From assembly GCA_018136815.1 (NCBI GenBank), contig CM030935.1, positions 5,586,448 to 5,650,447 on the forward strand: a DNA stretch of 64,000 nucleotides. The letters are read 5' to 3'. Of the stretch, positions 1 to 10,152 are shown piece after piece; position 1 is the first letter of the stretch, and every line of letters starts with the position of its first letter. The translations under genes were made by a program, and so were the position numbers. The notes under the pieces are model-generated. The model was not told where the DNA came from. It searched no databases and saw only the letters and a list, made by a program, of their open reading frames with translations. The DNA is from Isochrysis galbana (lineage: Eukaryota; Haptophyta; Isochrysidales; Isochrysidaceae).

Positions 1-112
1 GGGTGCGCCGCGACGCCTGCTCCGAGCAGGCGGCTCGCTCTTACCGCCCTCAAGCCCCCTGACCACGTTCCGGCGGGATAGCTTCCAAACCGCGTGCCGC
101 GTCCCGGATTAG

Positions 113-243
113 GTATCGTCGTCGACAAAAAGGGCATCGGCGCGCTGAAGCTCAAGGCTGTCGGCTCGGAGGTCATCAGCGTCTCGCTGCACAAGGAGGT
201 GGAGGCTAAGCTCAAGGTCTCGGTCGTGCCCGCCACTCTCTAA
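113..243 (+). CDS. 3' terminal exon of an unidentified gene (partial)
   Basis: An AG acceptor at 111-112 (after GGATT) opens a frame that reads IVVDKKGIGALKLKAVGSEV and continues to VSVVPATL before a TAA at 241-243. The segment is a well-behaved Lys/Val-rich coding stretch of about 43 residues with strong third-position GC, unlike the following intergenic DNA. The rest of the gene lies left of the window; bases 1-112 would be its last intron. I do not recognise the family. The acceptor choice is inferred from sequence only. Confidence 0.5.
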
Positions 244-716
244 ATTCGCTGTGCGCCACGGTGAATGCAGCTTGGGCGGGGGGCTCGCAATTGACGTCCA
301 TTGGGCGCGCGGTGTGCCTCTCTGGGCGCGCCTATTTACACACTAGTGATGGCTAATTCATTCGCCGATTGTCCGCTCGGTCCACGCGTCCATTCGGAGG
401 CGCACAGAGCGTTGCTACGCTGGAAGCCTTCGGCAGTGCGAAACGCAACTCGATTGCCCACCCTGCCCTAGTTGTCGCGTGTGGTGAGTGAGATGCTGCT
501 TGACGGTAGGTTGTAGGTTCAGCTTCTCTGCAAGGTCACGCGAGGACGCGCGTGAAAATGCGTGAATCTTGCGGTCGACTATCCGTATACTATAATGCGC
601 ACTTTGTACTGCTGCCGTCTGAAGGCCCGCGCGCTTTGCGCTTTGTCTTCGCGTACGCAAGTGGCTCACACCCAAAGTTAGGGACACTCAATCAATCTAC
701 ATACTCTCAATTACAA
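244..716. other. Intergenic, no gene seen
   Basis: Likely 3' flank of the preceding gene. Short ORFs here lack protein-like composition or a domain. No repeat matches elsewhere in the window were noticed. Confidence 0.4.
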
Positions 717-930
717 AAATATTGTTATAGTTTTAGTAGTAGCAATGGAGCAGCGCTAGCACGATAAGGGCGCTCCCCTCCCGCAGGCCCATGCGGCACG
801 CCCTAACGGAGCCGCCCCAAGCCGCCGGAGCTTAAGCGCGCGTGGATGCCCCGACGAGGTGGTGGGAGGACTGACACAATCTTGCCCTGCCCATAGCCCA
901 CGGTTGCGGCAGAGCGCTCCCCTGTCTTTC
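717..930 (+). mobile_element. Degenerate 5' fragment of family A LINE (AT-hook ORF1)
   Basis: The sequence around 722-745 (TTGTTATAGTTTTAG followed by an ATGGAGC start) matches the 5' ends at about 4617 and 4867. Downstream, AACGGAGCCGCCCCAAGCCG at 808 matches their AT-hook-coding segment, and the later GACACAATCTTGCCCTGCCC at 871 matches GACATGATCTTGCC in the 4617 copy. The frame is broken by an early stop, so this is a dead 5' fragment. The right border is approximate. Bases 931-1350 hold no gene that I can support. Confidence 0.5.
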
Positions 931-1350
931 GGTTTTTCGGGACATGACATGACATGATGAACAAAAGCCTTTCCGTATTTGGAGATATGATGCACAAGAA
1001 CCCGTCTATCTAGGTGCCTAAGTAGAGTGAGGTCCAAACGTTTGCCATCGCCACGCCAGTGTCGGCGTGGTTTACACCTTCCGCGGCGCAGCAAACATGG
1101 CGCATAAAAGACGGGGGCAACCCACTATCCCGCCGGCGGCGCCACACCTTGACAGGCCTGTTACATAGTGAATTGGTAGCAGGCGCTTCCGGTGTCGCAC
1201 CTCGCGCCTGCTGGCACCGCATAGGCGCTCGGCGAAATTTGGCCCAGAGGCCCTCCGGCACCACCCGCCCCTCAAGCGACACCCCGTCCTCGTTGCTGGC
1301 GCCCGGCAGCGAGGGGTGAAGGGAAGGGGTGGGGGGAGAGATGGGGGACC

Positions 1351-4305
1351 TCAATCCATATCATCGAATGACGCCACCGCTGGTGCCGCCTCTGTCGGCA
1401 TGGGGGCAGCATCAGCCGGCATCGCAGAAGTGACTGCGGCGGGTACTGAAGCGACCGGGGTCTGCGAAGAGCTTGGCGCAGCGCCCACCCGTGCGGCCGC
1501 CTCCATTTGTGCCATCTGCTGCCGAAGCTGTGCCAGCTGCTGCTGCAGCTCCATCTCCCGCTGCAGGTTCTCCACCTGGCGACGAAGGGCTTCAACACGT
1601 GCCTGGCCGTCATCATCGGGCTCTGCAGTCGCGACGGAAGAAGAGGCCGCCGCGGCGGCTGCGGCGGTGGCGGCTGCGGCGGTGGGGATGGCGGCTGTAG
1701 CGGTGGGCGTAAAGGACGCAGAGGCTGCGTCGACCGCGACTTGCTGAGCCGCCGGCACCGCGGCGGCCTGGGAGGCGCGAACCAGTTCGGCATCTCCGGG
1801 TTTCCGTGCGTGGCGCATCTGCATCCGACTGCGTGCAACACCGGCACGCGCGCTGCGCTCGTCGGAGGCCAGCTCGCTTGCCAGCGTGGCGGCAGGCTGG
1901 CCGGCAGCCGCGCGAGGCTCATCCGCGAGCTGCTGCTGCGCAGGCTCGGCGGCAGCCTCTCGGACCTCGCCTTGTTGTGGCGCGCCCCGCGCACGGGTCG
2001 CCTGCGACGCAGTACCACCGCCCGGCGCCCCCCCGGTCGCCGCGCTACCGACTGCTTTGCCAAGCAGCATGCTCATGAGGTCAGTGGACTCGTCCTCCTT
2101 GGCAGGCGCGCTGGCTTCCGCCGGCCGCCCGCTAGTGGCCGCCGCCGAGCCACCCGCGTGCGACCTGCTGGCAGGCTTGTGTTTGCCGTATAGGAGGCTC
2201 ATCAAGTCGTCATCGGTGGCAGCGGCCGCGCCACGTGCAGCCCCAGCAGCGGGCTGACTCACCGAGCCACTGGACGCGCCACCGGCCGTGCCGCCGGCAG
2301 GCGCGCTGCTGCCGGACGCGCCGCTGCTACCGGACGCGCGACCACTGGGCGTCTTCTTCCCATAGAGCAGCTCGAGCATGTCAGTAGCCTCGTCCCCCGC
2401 GCCGGCGGAGGCGCCCTTCTGCTTGCTTGCCGCCTCCTGCTGCGCGCGGATGAACTCCTCGAGCGTCGACGAGCGCGACGACGCTTGCTTGCCTCCCGTC
2501 GCTGCCCGCGGGGTCGCGGCCTTAGCCGCCGTGAGCGCGTCGAGCGCATTGACGGCGACGGCGAATCCCATCTTGCCGCTGTTTACTTTGTCGACGATGC
2601 CGCTGATCTCCGGCATCGCAACGCCCGCCATAATGGCGCGGTCGACCGCTGCCTGTGCATCTGCTTCAGTGGCGGCGCCACCGGCCGTGCTCGACTTGGC
2701 GGCGGCCGCTCCGGAAGCCGCCTCAGCGACGGTGGCGCGGGTCGCACTCTTCTTGGCGCTGATGAGGGCGTCGAGCTTCTCAATGACGGCGTCGAAGCTG
2801 AGCCGGCCGGCGTTGACGCTCTCGACCAGCGCCTCGATGACCGCCATATCGACGCCGGCGGCGCTTGCGCGGTCGACTGCCGCCTGCGCGTCAGCTTCGG
2901 TTGAGCCCGTCGCCTTCGTTGCAGCCGTCGCAGGCTTGGTGGTGGAGGCAGCCGCACCGGCCGCCGGTGTAGCACCGCGCTTGCCGTAGAGAAGGCTCAT
3001 CAGGTCGGGCTCCTCCGCCGCGTCGTCCGCCGCCACGCCGCGCGTTCCGCCTCCTTCTGCCCCACCTTTCGAGGCAGCGCCGGCGGCACTGCCGCCCCCT
3101 GTGCCCTTGGCGCGCTTGCCGTATAGGAGCTCCATGAGGTCGCTTTCACCGTCAGTGGTCCCGCTAGGGGAAGGCTTGGTGGCGCCTGCGCCCTTGTCCT
3201 TGGCACCATAGAGGACGTTCATGAGGTCCGCTTCCTGATCGGCCACCCGCCGGCTTGCACCAGAGCCACCGCTGCCGCCGCCGCCCGCCGCCTTCGGCTT
3301 GAGCAGCTGGCTAAGGAGGTCCTCCTCATCGGCGGCAGAGCCCGGATTGCCGGCGCGCTGCCGCCGGAGCTGCGAGAGCAGGTCCCCGTCGCCCCCGTCC
3401 GCCGGCTTCCCCTTGGCCTCCGCCTGCTTGCGGAGCATCGCCTCAAGGGGCGACTCGGCCGGCTGGTTCGACCCGCCGCGGCCGCGCGCCGCCTGCGCGC
3501 CCGTCGGCTGCTGCTGCTGTTGCTGCGCGGTCGCCGCGCCGCCGCTGCCCTCGGCCGTGCCCGTCCGCGGCTGCTGCTGCACGCTGTCGACGTCCACGTC
3601 GCCCAGCAGCGCCTCAAGCCCATACACCGGCAGGTTACCCTTCGGTCCTCCTCCCCCCACCCCTCCTCCGCCGCCCTCGGGCCGCGCGCGCTGCGCCGCG
3701 CCCGCCATGCTCGCCCTGGGCTCGGCCGCGCGCTCCGCAGGCGAGCCAAACTCATCCCCGTGGCGTCCCGCGCCCGCGGCGTGCCGCGCGGCGTCAGCGG
3801 GGGCGCCAGAACAGGGCACCTTCACCCCGGACGTCCTCTCCTTGTCGGGCACCATCGTGTGAGAGCGGCCGCTGCGGCCGTAGCATCCCTTAGCCCACTT
3901 GTCTGCCGCTCCCCACAGACTTCTCTTCCCTTCTCCCATCCACACAAAGGCAGCGCAGGCTTCCCCAGCGTGCTCGCATGCTTTGGCGCACTCTGCGGCT
4001 GATCCGAACGAATCACCAAAGTAGAACGTCTCTGGGGGGCTCTGTGTCCGAGGAGAGGAGAGCATCCTCGAGAGAGCGTTGTAGCCGGGTTTCATCTCCC
4101 AACAGACACTCGGAGCTTTCTCAGGCTGCTGTGCGGCTGCTCGAGCGGCTAGGAGGGCGCAGAGGAGCGCGAGGGGTGGTGCACCACCTGCTCTTGACGC
4201 TGTGCGCCGGCTCGCCCGCGAGGGAAGGCGAGGGAGAGAGGGAGAGGGAGAGAGAGAGAGGGAGGGAGAGGGCGCCATCGGCGCTCCGACGAGGCGCCAC
4301 GTCAT
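1351..4305 (-). CDS. Secreted PAN/Apple-like protein with repeated DLMxLLYGK motifs
   Basis: Single 984-residue ORF. An N-terminal hydrophobic stretch at about residues 43-57 ending in ARAAAQQ looks like a signal peptide. The first 42 residues are Ser/Pro/Arg-rich and partly encoded by a CT microsatellite, so Met10 or an upstream exon could be the true start. Residues 68-165 carry six Cys (68, 106, 110, 117, 141, 165) in a CAKAC...C..F.W...CY pattern like a PAN/Apple domain. The rest is Gly/Ala/Ser-rich linker with eight copies of a short motif: DLLSQL at 309 and 329, DLMNVLYGAK at 360, DLMELLYGKR at 389, DLMSLLYGKR at 434, DMLELLYGKK at 642, DLMSLLYGKH at 700 and DLMSMLLGKA at 742. Two paralogous helical units (about 470-519 and 547-596, DAQAAVDRA start) sit in the middle. 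A short Gln-rich coiled coil spans 900-938. Function unknown; probably extracellular or cell-surface. The YGKR/YGKK ends resemble amidated-peptide processing sites, which is speculative. Confidence 0.8.
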   Translation of the reverse strand: MTWRLVGAPMAPSPSLSLSPSPSLPRLPSRASRRTASRAGGAPPLALLCALLAARAAAQQPEKAPSVCWEMKPGYNALSRMLSSPRTQSPPETFYFGDSFGSAAECAKACEHAGEACAAFVWMGEGKRSLWGAADKWAKGCYGRSGRSHTMVPDKERTSGVKVPCSGAPADAARHAAGAGRHGDEFGSPAERAAEPRASMAGAAQRARPEGGGGGVGGGGPKGNLPVYGLEALLGDVDVDSVQQQPRTGTAEGSGGAATAQQQQQQPTGAQAARGRGGSNQPAESPLEAMLRKQAEAKGKPADGGDGDLLSQLRRQRAGNPGSAADEEDLLSQLLKPKAAGGGGSGGSGASRRVADQEADLMNVLYGAKDKGAGATKPSPSGTTDGESDLMELLYGKRAKGTGGGSAAGAASKGGAEGGGTRGVAADDAAEEPDLMSLLYGKRGATPAAGAAASTTKPATAATKATGSTEADAQAAVDRASAAGVDMAVIEALVESVNAGRLSFDAVIEKLDALISAKKSATRATVAEAASGAAAAKSSTAGGAATEADAQAAVDRAIMAGVAMPEISGIVDKVNSGKMGFAVAVNALDALTAAKAATPRAATGGKQASSRSSTLEEFIRAQQEAASKQKGASAGAGDEATDMLELLYGKKTPSGRASGSSGASGSSAPAGGTAGGASSGSVSQPAAGAARGAAAATDDDLMSLLYGKHKPASRSHAGGSAAATSGRPAEASAPAKEDESTDLMSMLLGKAVGSAATGGAPGGGTASQATRARGAPQQGEVREAAAEPAQQQLADEPRAAAGQPAATLASELASDERSARAGVARSRMQMRHARKPGDAELVRASQAAAVPAAQQVAVDAASASFTPTATAAIPTAAAATAAAAAAASSSVATAEPDDDGQARVEALRRQVENLQREMELQQQLAQLRQQMAQMEAAARVGAAPSSSQTPVASVPAAVTSAMPADAAPMPTEAAPAVASFDDMD

Positions 4306-4455
4306 GCGGAGGAGGAGAGGAGGGGGGGGGAGAAGATACCGTCGGGGGGGGGGGAGGGGGGGGTAGGGAGGGAGGGAGGGGAGATACCGTGGGGAGGGGG
4401 GAGAGAGGGGAGAGAGGAGCAGAGAGGGAGGGGGGGAGGGGGGGGGAGATACCGG
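4226..4455. repeat. Purine-rich GA/G tract
   Basis: Continuous GAGAG, GGAGGG and G-run DNA. It overlaps the first codons of the secreted-protein gene and is CT-rich on that gene's coding strand. Confidence 0.9.
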
Positions 4456-4584
4456 GCTTGGTTGCTGTTTGCTACTCAGGGTTGCTCTGTAAAAAGCATC
4501 TTAAAAATCTAGCCGCTACTTGCACGGCGTGAGGCATAGATGCTCCGTTAGATATCAGGTCGTCAGGTTTCGGCTCCCTTAGCC

Positions 4585-4812
4585 TTAGCATTAGTCATTA
4601 GCATAACGGATCGAGCAGAAAACTATTGTTATAGTTCGAGCGATGGAGCGCGCGCCGACCGCTCCTGATCCCCAGCCCCCCGCCGTCACGACGCCCCACA
4701 GGGGCCGCCCCAAGCCGCCGGAGCCGAAGCGCTCACAGGCCGCCCCGCTGACCGACAGCGACGTCGACATGATCTTGCCTCGCCCTCGCCTCCCCACCAG
4801 GCACAGATAATA
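4585..4812 (+). mobile_element. Family A LINE 5' end with AT-hook ORF1 fragment
   Basis: AACTATTGTTATAGTTCGAG precedes an ATG at 4643. The ORF begins MERAPTAPDP and contains the AT-hook core HRGRPKPPEPK; it stops at 4810 after about 55 residues. The 5' leader and the AT-hook segment match the next copy at 4867 almost base for base. I read it as a 5' piece of the same retrotransposon, in tandem with the next copy. The upstream boundary is approximate. Confidence 0.6.
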
Positions 4813-4849
4813 ATATTAATCAATGTTATATCCTAGCCAACCCCACTAG

Positions 4850-6607
4850 CTAATTGGACATAACGTCGAAACTATCGTTATAGTTTTAGCGATGGAGCGC
4901 GCCGCGCCGCCTCCCACCTCCCAGCCCACCGCAGTCACGACGCCCAAACGGGGCCGCCCGAAGCCACCGGAGCCCAAGCAAGCGCGCGCAGGCCGCCGCC
5001 CCTGCCGACGAAGACGTCGACATGCTACCGCCTCCTCCCGCCGGCCAGACCTCACAGAGGGTGGGAACAGGCAGAGCCCTGTTCCCCCCTGACCAACAGA
5101 GCCAGACACAGGCTCTGCCGCCAGCACCTGCCGCCACGCCATCCATTCAAGGACTACCCATGGGGTGTGGCAACTAAGTTTATACTTGGTTGACCCATGG
5201 GGGGGCACGAGCCCCCCCCTCTCTCCACTCCTCCCCTGCCATGGGGGAGGAACGACCCATCCTCCTGGCACGCCTGATGGCCTGCCAGGAGGCCACTGCC
5301 CTGCTGACCCACTCCCTTCCCCACAGGCTCGCCCCATTCGCCCATCCTGGCCCCTCGTGACCAGCCCATTGCTCCAACCCCCCCTCCCCCCTTGGTCGAC
5401 AGGCAGACAGGTGCAGATTGGGGGCCCCAGAGGCTCATCAGGAGCGCCAGCGAGGGAGAGGCAGGGGAGGCCAGGGCCCAGTCCCAGCCTCCTCTGCCCC
5501 CAGAGCTGGCCTCCTGGAGCCTCCAGGGGTCGCCAGGGGCAGCTGCAGGCCTGCCGCAGGCGCGCCATCGCGCGTGCCGCAGGAGAGGGGAGAGAGAGCG
5601 CGGAGAAGGGGGTGGGCGGAGCGAGAGCTCCGCTCACCGAAAAATAGGTAAGTCCCGCACCTGTTTACAGGATAAGTCGGGGCTGAGACCGCCGCCCACT
5701 CGGAGACACAGGAGGAAGGGGGGGAATGATCACCGGGGGGGGGCGCGGGCCACCGGACCATATCTAAGCCCTTCACCCCTATCCCCCTAGTAGTGCACGG
5801 GGGGAGTCGCCTTATGGCGGGGGGAGAAGGGCCGGGGAAGTGGGGGTGTAGAAAGTTTCCTACGTGAGTACAAAGTAGAGGGTCCACGGCCGCGTGTGCG
5901 GTGAGACTATTAAAAGGTTTATTTACCCATGGGGTGTGGCAGCTCTGCTGCCACCCCCATGGAGGCAACTCCTACCAGCTGTGCACCCCTCGTGGGCGGG
6001 CACTTCACACAACAATCCATCCTGGGAGCCTTTACGGCTTCCAACCCTTCAAAGAACAGTTCCCAGAAATCGTACGCCGAGGCGGCTGGCCCCAAGGGGA
6101 AGCAACCAGCAGAAGCACTGAAGACAGAAGACCCCTTCCCAACCTACCCAACAACCCCCGCCACCCTCGCGTAAGCGGGCGGACCCGCAGTCGGAGCCAA
6201 AGCCGCTTGTGAGCAGCACCAACCAACTCGCACCCCCCCCTCTGGATGATGAGGAAGAACCCGAAGACACACCTTTTTTCATTCAGCTAGCTCAGCTAGC
6301 GCACTTAATACCGCGTCTTAGTAGAAACCGCAGAGGATATCAATGAGGATCCCACGATACACAATGGAAGGCAACCCAAATTAACACTAGCATAAAGAAC
6401 GAATCACAGTCTCCAGCCCCCTTCTCTCCAACTCCCGGCCGAAGCAGCGCGCGCGGCCTCCCCGGAACCAGCTTCTCCGATAAAGAGGGAACTGGGAAAG
6501 GGGGAGGGGGTTGTCAGGGGTTAAGGTTGGGTAGTAGGGAGGTACACTAGCACACTGCCTCACGCCGCACGCGTAGCGGGGAATTTTAAGAAGATTTTTT
6601 TTTTCAC
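4850..6607 (+). mobile_element. Family A LINE, internally deleted copy with nested insertion
   Basis: Starts with the 5' leader ATCGTTATAGTTTTAGCG and an ORF1 beginning at 4892 (MERAAPPPTSQP, AT-hook KRGRPKPPEPK). ORF1 is interrupted at 5173-5923 by another element, then resumes (MGCGSSAATPMEATP through SYAEAA to a stop at 6176). ORF2 is absent. The 3' untranslated region at about 6302-6607 is shared with the copies ending at 13536 and 27106 (CCGGCCGAAGCAGCGCGCG core, then AAGAAGATTTTTTTTT). The ORF1 segment at 5929-6100 matches 12124-12275. This is a non-autonomous relic. Confidence 0.75.
5173..5923. mobile_element. Nested retroelement insertion with 18-bp target-site duplication
   Basis: The same 18 bases, TACCCATGGGGTGTGGCA, occur at 5155-5172 and 5924-5941, exactly bracketing this segment. 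The uninterrupted LINE copy at 12118 shows no insertion at the equivalent point. The insert begins ACTAAGTTTATACTTGG. Its 5' half matches 47255-47745 and its 3' part matches about 17030-17250 in reverse orientation, so it is a dispersed family. No convincing ORF is seen. A long, perfect target duplication suggests target-primed (SINE/LINE-like) insertion rather than a cut-and-paste element. Confidence 0.75.
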
Positions 6608-7508
6608 TTTGGAGGTCTTCGACTGAGGGATTTCCGCGAATACACAATCAAAGAAAGGGTCCCACTCCATACCATCCCACGTCATCCAAGCAGCCTGTGT
6701 GCACACGGGGGGCAAACAAACGGCGAATGCTCAACAGCAAGGTGGTTCAATGAATGAGAATGAAGTACGGAAGCGGCTGAGGACATGGCAGATCGCAGCA
6801 AGTAAGTGCACACCTCCAAAACCTCCACACACCTCTCTTGCTCTTGCTTCCGCTCGCTCTCGCTTGCACTTGCTCTCGCTTCTTCTCCCTCTCTCTCTCC
6901 CTCTCTCTCTCTCCCGTCCGCTCCCCCCCTCCCCCCCTCTCTGAACTCGCTCTCTCCCACTCGCTCGCTCTCCCCAATCCTCCTTGTACAAGTGCACATC
7001 TCCCCCCCCCACAGCTCTTCCCCCGGGAATATTGCTAGCGAGAGTCTTACTTCACTAGCGCGGCCTGCGCTTTGCCATAAACACTTGATGACGAACTTGC
7101 GGAGTGCGGCCTGTGTGGCAATGTCAATCAATGGGACGGGCAGTGCCGCAGTTGCCGCATGTACGCCCCCCCGTTTCCCGGGTCCTCTCCGTGATGGAAC
7201 TACACCCCCTCCCTCTTTCACCTCTCGGCCTCCTTCTTTTCTATGCACAGCCCCCCCCCCCCACCCCCCGCACTTGCGAAACGCCCCCCCCCCCCGCCTC
7301 CCAATCCGCCGTCCTGTGTTTTGTTTTCGCCGGGTCCGGAGCGGGGGAGGGGGCGGTCCGGAGTTCAGGACTTCTCCCCAAAAGTGGCCCCCCCCCCCCC
7401 AACGCGTCAAATATTCTCGTGAGAGTCGAGGAAAACCAGCATAATAACGTGTGTTGATTCCGCCCATTCCCCTCTCTCCAGCTCTTCTCTCTCTGCCCTC
7501 TTTTTCCC

Positions 7509-7542
<34 letters not shown>

Positions 7543-8278
7543 CCCCCCTGCTTGCCAAAGCGCTCCTCGATCTGCGAACCAAGAAGCGTCGCCCATACCA
7601 GAGAAAACCACCCCCCCACAACCACCTGGACAGACCCCACCCACCCACCCACCCACGACACCCTACGATCGACCCCAACCCGAGAGACCCCCCCCCCCCC
7701 CCCCCGAATTCTCTTTCAATCGCGGTGGGCTTCCCTTGGGCCCTGTCCCATCTTCAGACGGAACGCGACCGTCGGCCCCCGCGAGATCGGACGAGGCGCC
7801 GCTCGCCTCCGCCGGCTTTGCCGCCGTGCTCCATCGCCTTCTCCGCGCGGCAGGGTCTCCTTCCCCCCCCCCCATCCCCCCCCCGCGGTTGTTGGGAGGG
7901 GCCGCGCGCGGGGGGAAAGGGGGGGGGGGGGGGCGCGCGGGGGGGGGGGGAGAACCCGCCCGCAGAGTGGCCCCCCTCTCCGCGAACCTTCCGGGCACGT
8001 CCGAACTCTCTCTCCTCTCGTTCTCTGCGCGCCTGCCGTGCGCCCCCTCCCCCCCCCTCCCATAGCACGCCTCTGAGAAGCAATAGAAAGAGGCCCTGCA
8101 GACGGGATTCTTGACCCGCTCCCCTCCCCGCAGCGCCCTCTCTCTCTACCTTTTTTCCCCATACCCCACCTCGGAGGCGGAGAAGAAAGGGGCCTAGGAG
8201 ACGTTAATCTCGACCCCCCCCTCCCCCCCATCCCTCTCTCTCTTCGTTTCCCCCCCCCCTCTCTCTCTCGCTGCTCGC

Positions 8279-8333
<55 letters not shown>

Positions 8334-8690
8334 CGGGGGGGGCGGCTGCAGCCTCTCCCGCACCGAAGCCTCGCGGGTGCAGACCAGCGTTTCTTCTCTT
8401 CCTTTGGCCTGTTTACTCTCTTACACAGGGTGGACGGAGGCGCCAAGCGAGAGATGGCTCGCCCGCGGCTGCATCGCGCAGATTTCTATCAACCCACCGA
8501 TTCTCTTAAGTAAATTGGACGGCACCAAAAGGCATCTCGGCTCTCCTCCGCGGAGTCAGTCGCAGAGAGCCGGGAGAGAGCGAGCGAGGGAGAGGGAGAG
8601 GGAGACGGAGAGAGAGCGCGGGAAGGCTGCAGCCAAGCCCCCCCCCCCCCCCCCCCCGCCACCCTCTCGTACACTCACAAGCCGCCGACG
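6608..8690. other. Low-complexity pyrimidine-rich intergenic region
   Basis: Dominated by CT, C-run and G-run DNA with a CT microsatellite at about 8284-8333. All ORFs here are low-complexity Pro/Ser/Arg strings on both strands. It contains the upstream region and probably the 5' UTR of the temptin-b561 gene. No other gene supported. Confidence 0.6.
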
Positions 8691-8697
8691 GGATCCC

Positions 8698-10152
8698 ATG
8701 CCCCTCCTCCCCCTCCTCCTCCTACCCCCTTCTCTCGGAATTTTCCAATACCAGAACCTCGTTCCGAACGGCCACGTCAATGGCAAGGACACGGGCCATA
8801 AGGTGAACAATCCGACCAACAGCGCCTTCCGATCCGACTTCGGGGCCCAGGGATATGTGTGGACTTCTGCGCTCTGTCGGATGGACACGGACGGCGACGG
8901 ACAGACCAACGGGCTCGAGCTGGGGGACCCTTGCTGCGTGTGGACCCCTAACGCGAACGAGAACAGCTTGGTTGGTTTCTCGACCACGGACATCTCGCTT
9001 GCGGGCGATCAGACCTCGCGAACTTCGAGGAGTATGCCGAAATGCCCGGCGCCGCCGAGCCCTCCTTCGCCTCCCCCGCCTCCGTCGCCCTCGCCCAGCC
9101 CTCCGCCGCCCTCGCCGCTGCCTACCACGCCGCCTCCCTCGCCTGCGCCACCCAGCCCGCCTCCCCCATCCGCGCCACCGCTCGTGCCCACAGGCACGCC
9201 AGCGCGTCCCCCGCCGCCGCCCTCGCCGCCGCCTGGGCCGCCACCGCCCTCGCCGCTGCCCTCGCCGCCGCCGAGCCCACCTCCGCCAGCGCGCCCGCCG
9301 TCCCCCACCTCGCCACCGCCCGCGCCCTCGCCGCCGTCCGCGCCACCGCCCACCGGTGCGCTGCCCGAGCAAGAGGCCCTAGCCTTCTCTGCGCCTCGCA
9401 TGCTCGTCGCGCACGGCGTGCTCATGTCCCTTGCGTGGGGCTTCCTCATCCCATCGGGCGCCTTCATCTCGCTAGCCTGGCGTTCCAGGCTCGCCAACGG
9501 CCGCTGGCTCCAGCTGCATCGTGCGCTGCAGGTGCGCGCACTGCCGTAACGAGCCGCCGCAGCGGGCGGCCGACTCACCCAGCCTCTGGTTGCCGCAGGT
9601 GTCCGGCCTCCTGCTGACAATCGTCGGCTTCGCCCTCTCCGTCTCGTGGGTGCCCGACGGCTACCATTTCTCTCACCCCCACAACATCATCGGCCTCGTT
9701 GTCGTCGTCCTCGCCATGCTTCAGCCGCTCAACTCGCTCGCTCGCGGCAAGCCGGCCGCCGCCACCGGTGGCAAGCGCACCATGCGCCGCGCCGTGTGGG
9801 AGCTCATGCACAAGGGAGGAGGGTACGCCATCATCATCATGGGCGTCTACCAGGCGCGCTGCCGCCGTGCGCGCTCGCCCGCCCGCACCGTACATGCGCT
9901 GAACTCCGCTCGCTTCCCCGCCATTGCTCGCGCCAGGCTGTCTCGGGCCGCTATCTCATGATAAATGGAGACCCGATTCTCATCACCTACTTTGTGCTTC
10001 TCGGACTCTCTCTCGTGATCCTCATTTCCGGTCTCATTATGAGAAGGCCTCGTGGCCCCGCGCAGGCCGACCAGCCGAATTTGGCCGGCCGCAAGGCCGA
10101 CACCGTCTCAGTCGACATGCCCCGTGCGCCCTCTCAGACGGTCGCCGCCTGA
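8698..10152 (+). CDS. Temptin-domain / cytochrome b561 membrane protein
   Basis: Three exons give 434 residues: 8698-9531, 9599-9853 and 9937-10152, all phase 0. The first intron is GT-AG; the second has a GC donor (GCGCGC...GCCAG). A short signal peptide (MPLLPLLLLPPSLG) precedes a temptin-type domain at about 18-116, with NGHVNGKDTGH, the [21 protein letters not shown] block and a closing Cys116. A Pro/Ser linker (117-222) follows, then a b561 transmembrane core from about 230 to 400. Candidate haem His are H239 (VAHGVLMSLAWG), H274, H306 (SHPHNIIGL) and H349 (MHKGGGY). Related proteins usually carry a DOMON domain before b561; here the Pro-rich linker sits in its place. Predicted role is transmembrane electron transfer (ascorbate or iron reduction), inferred from family. 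A longer in-frame ORF begins at 8377, but the ATG at 8698 puts the signal peptide at the N-terminus. A paralogue lies at 14893 and a broken copy at 47.9 kb. Confidence 0.85.

Noticed and set aside
8722..9372. Arg/Gly-rich minus-strand ORF
   Set aside because: Complement of the Pro-rich linker of the temptin-b561 gene.
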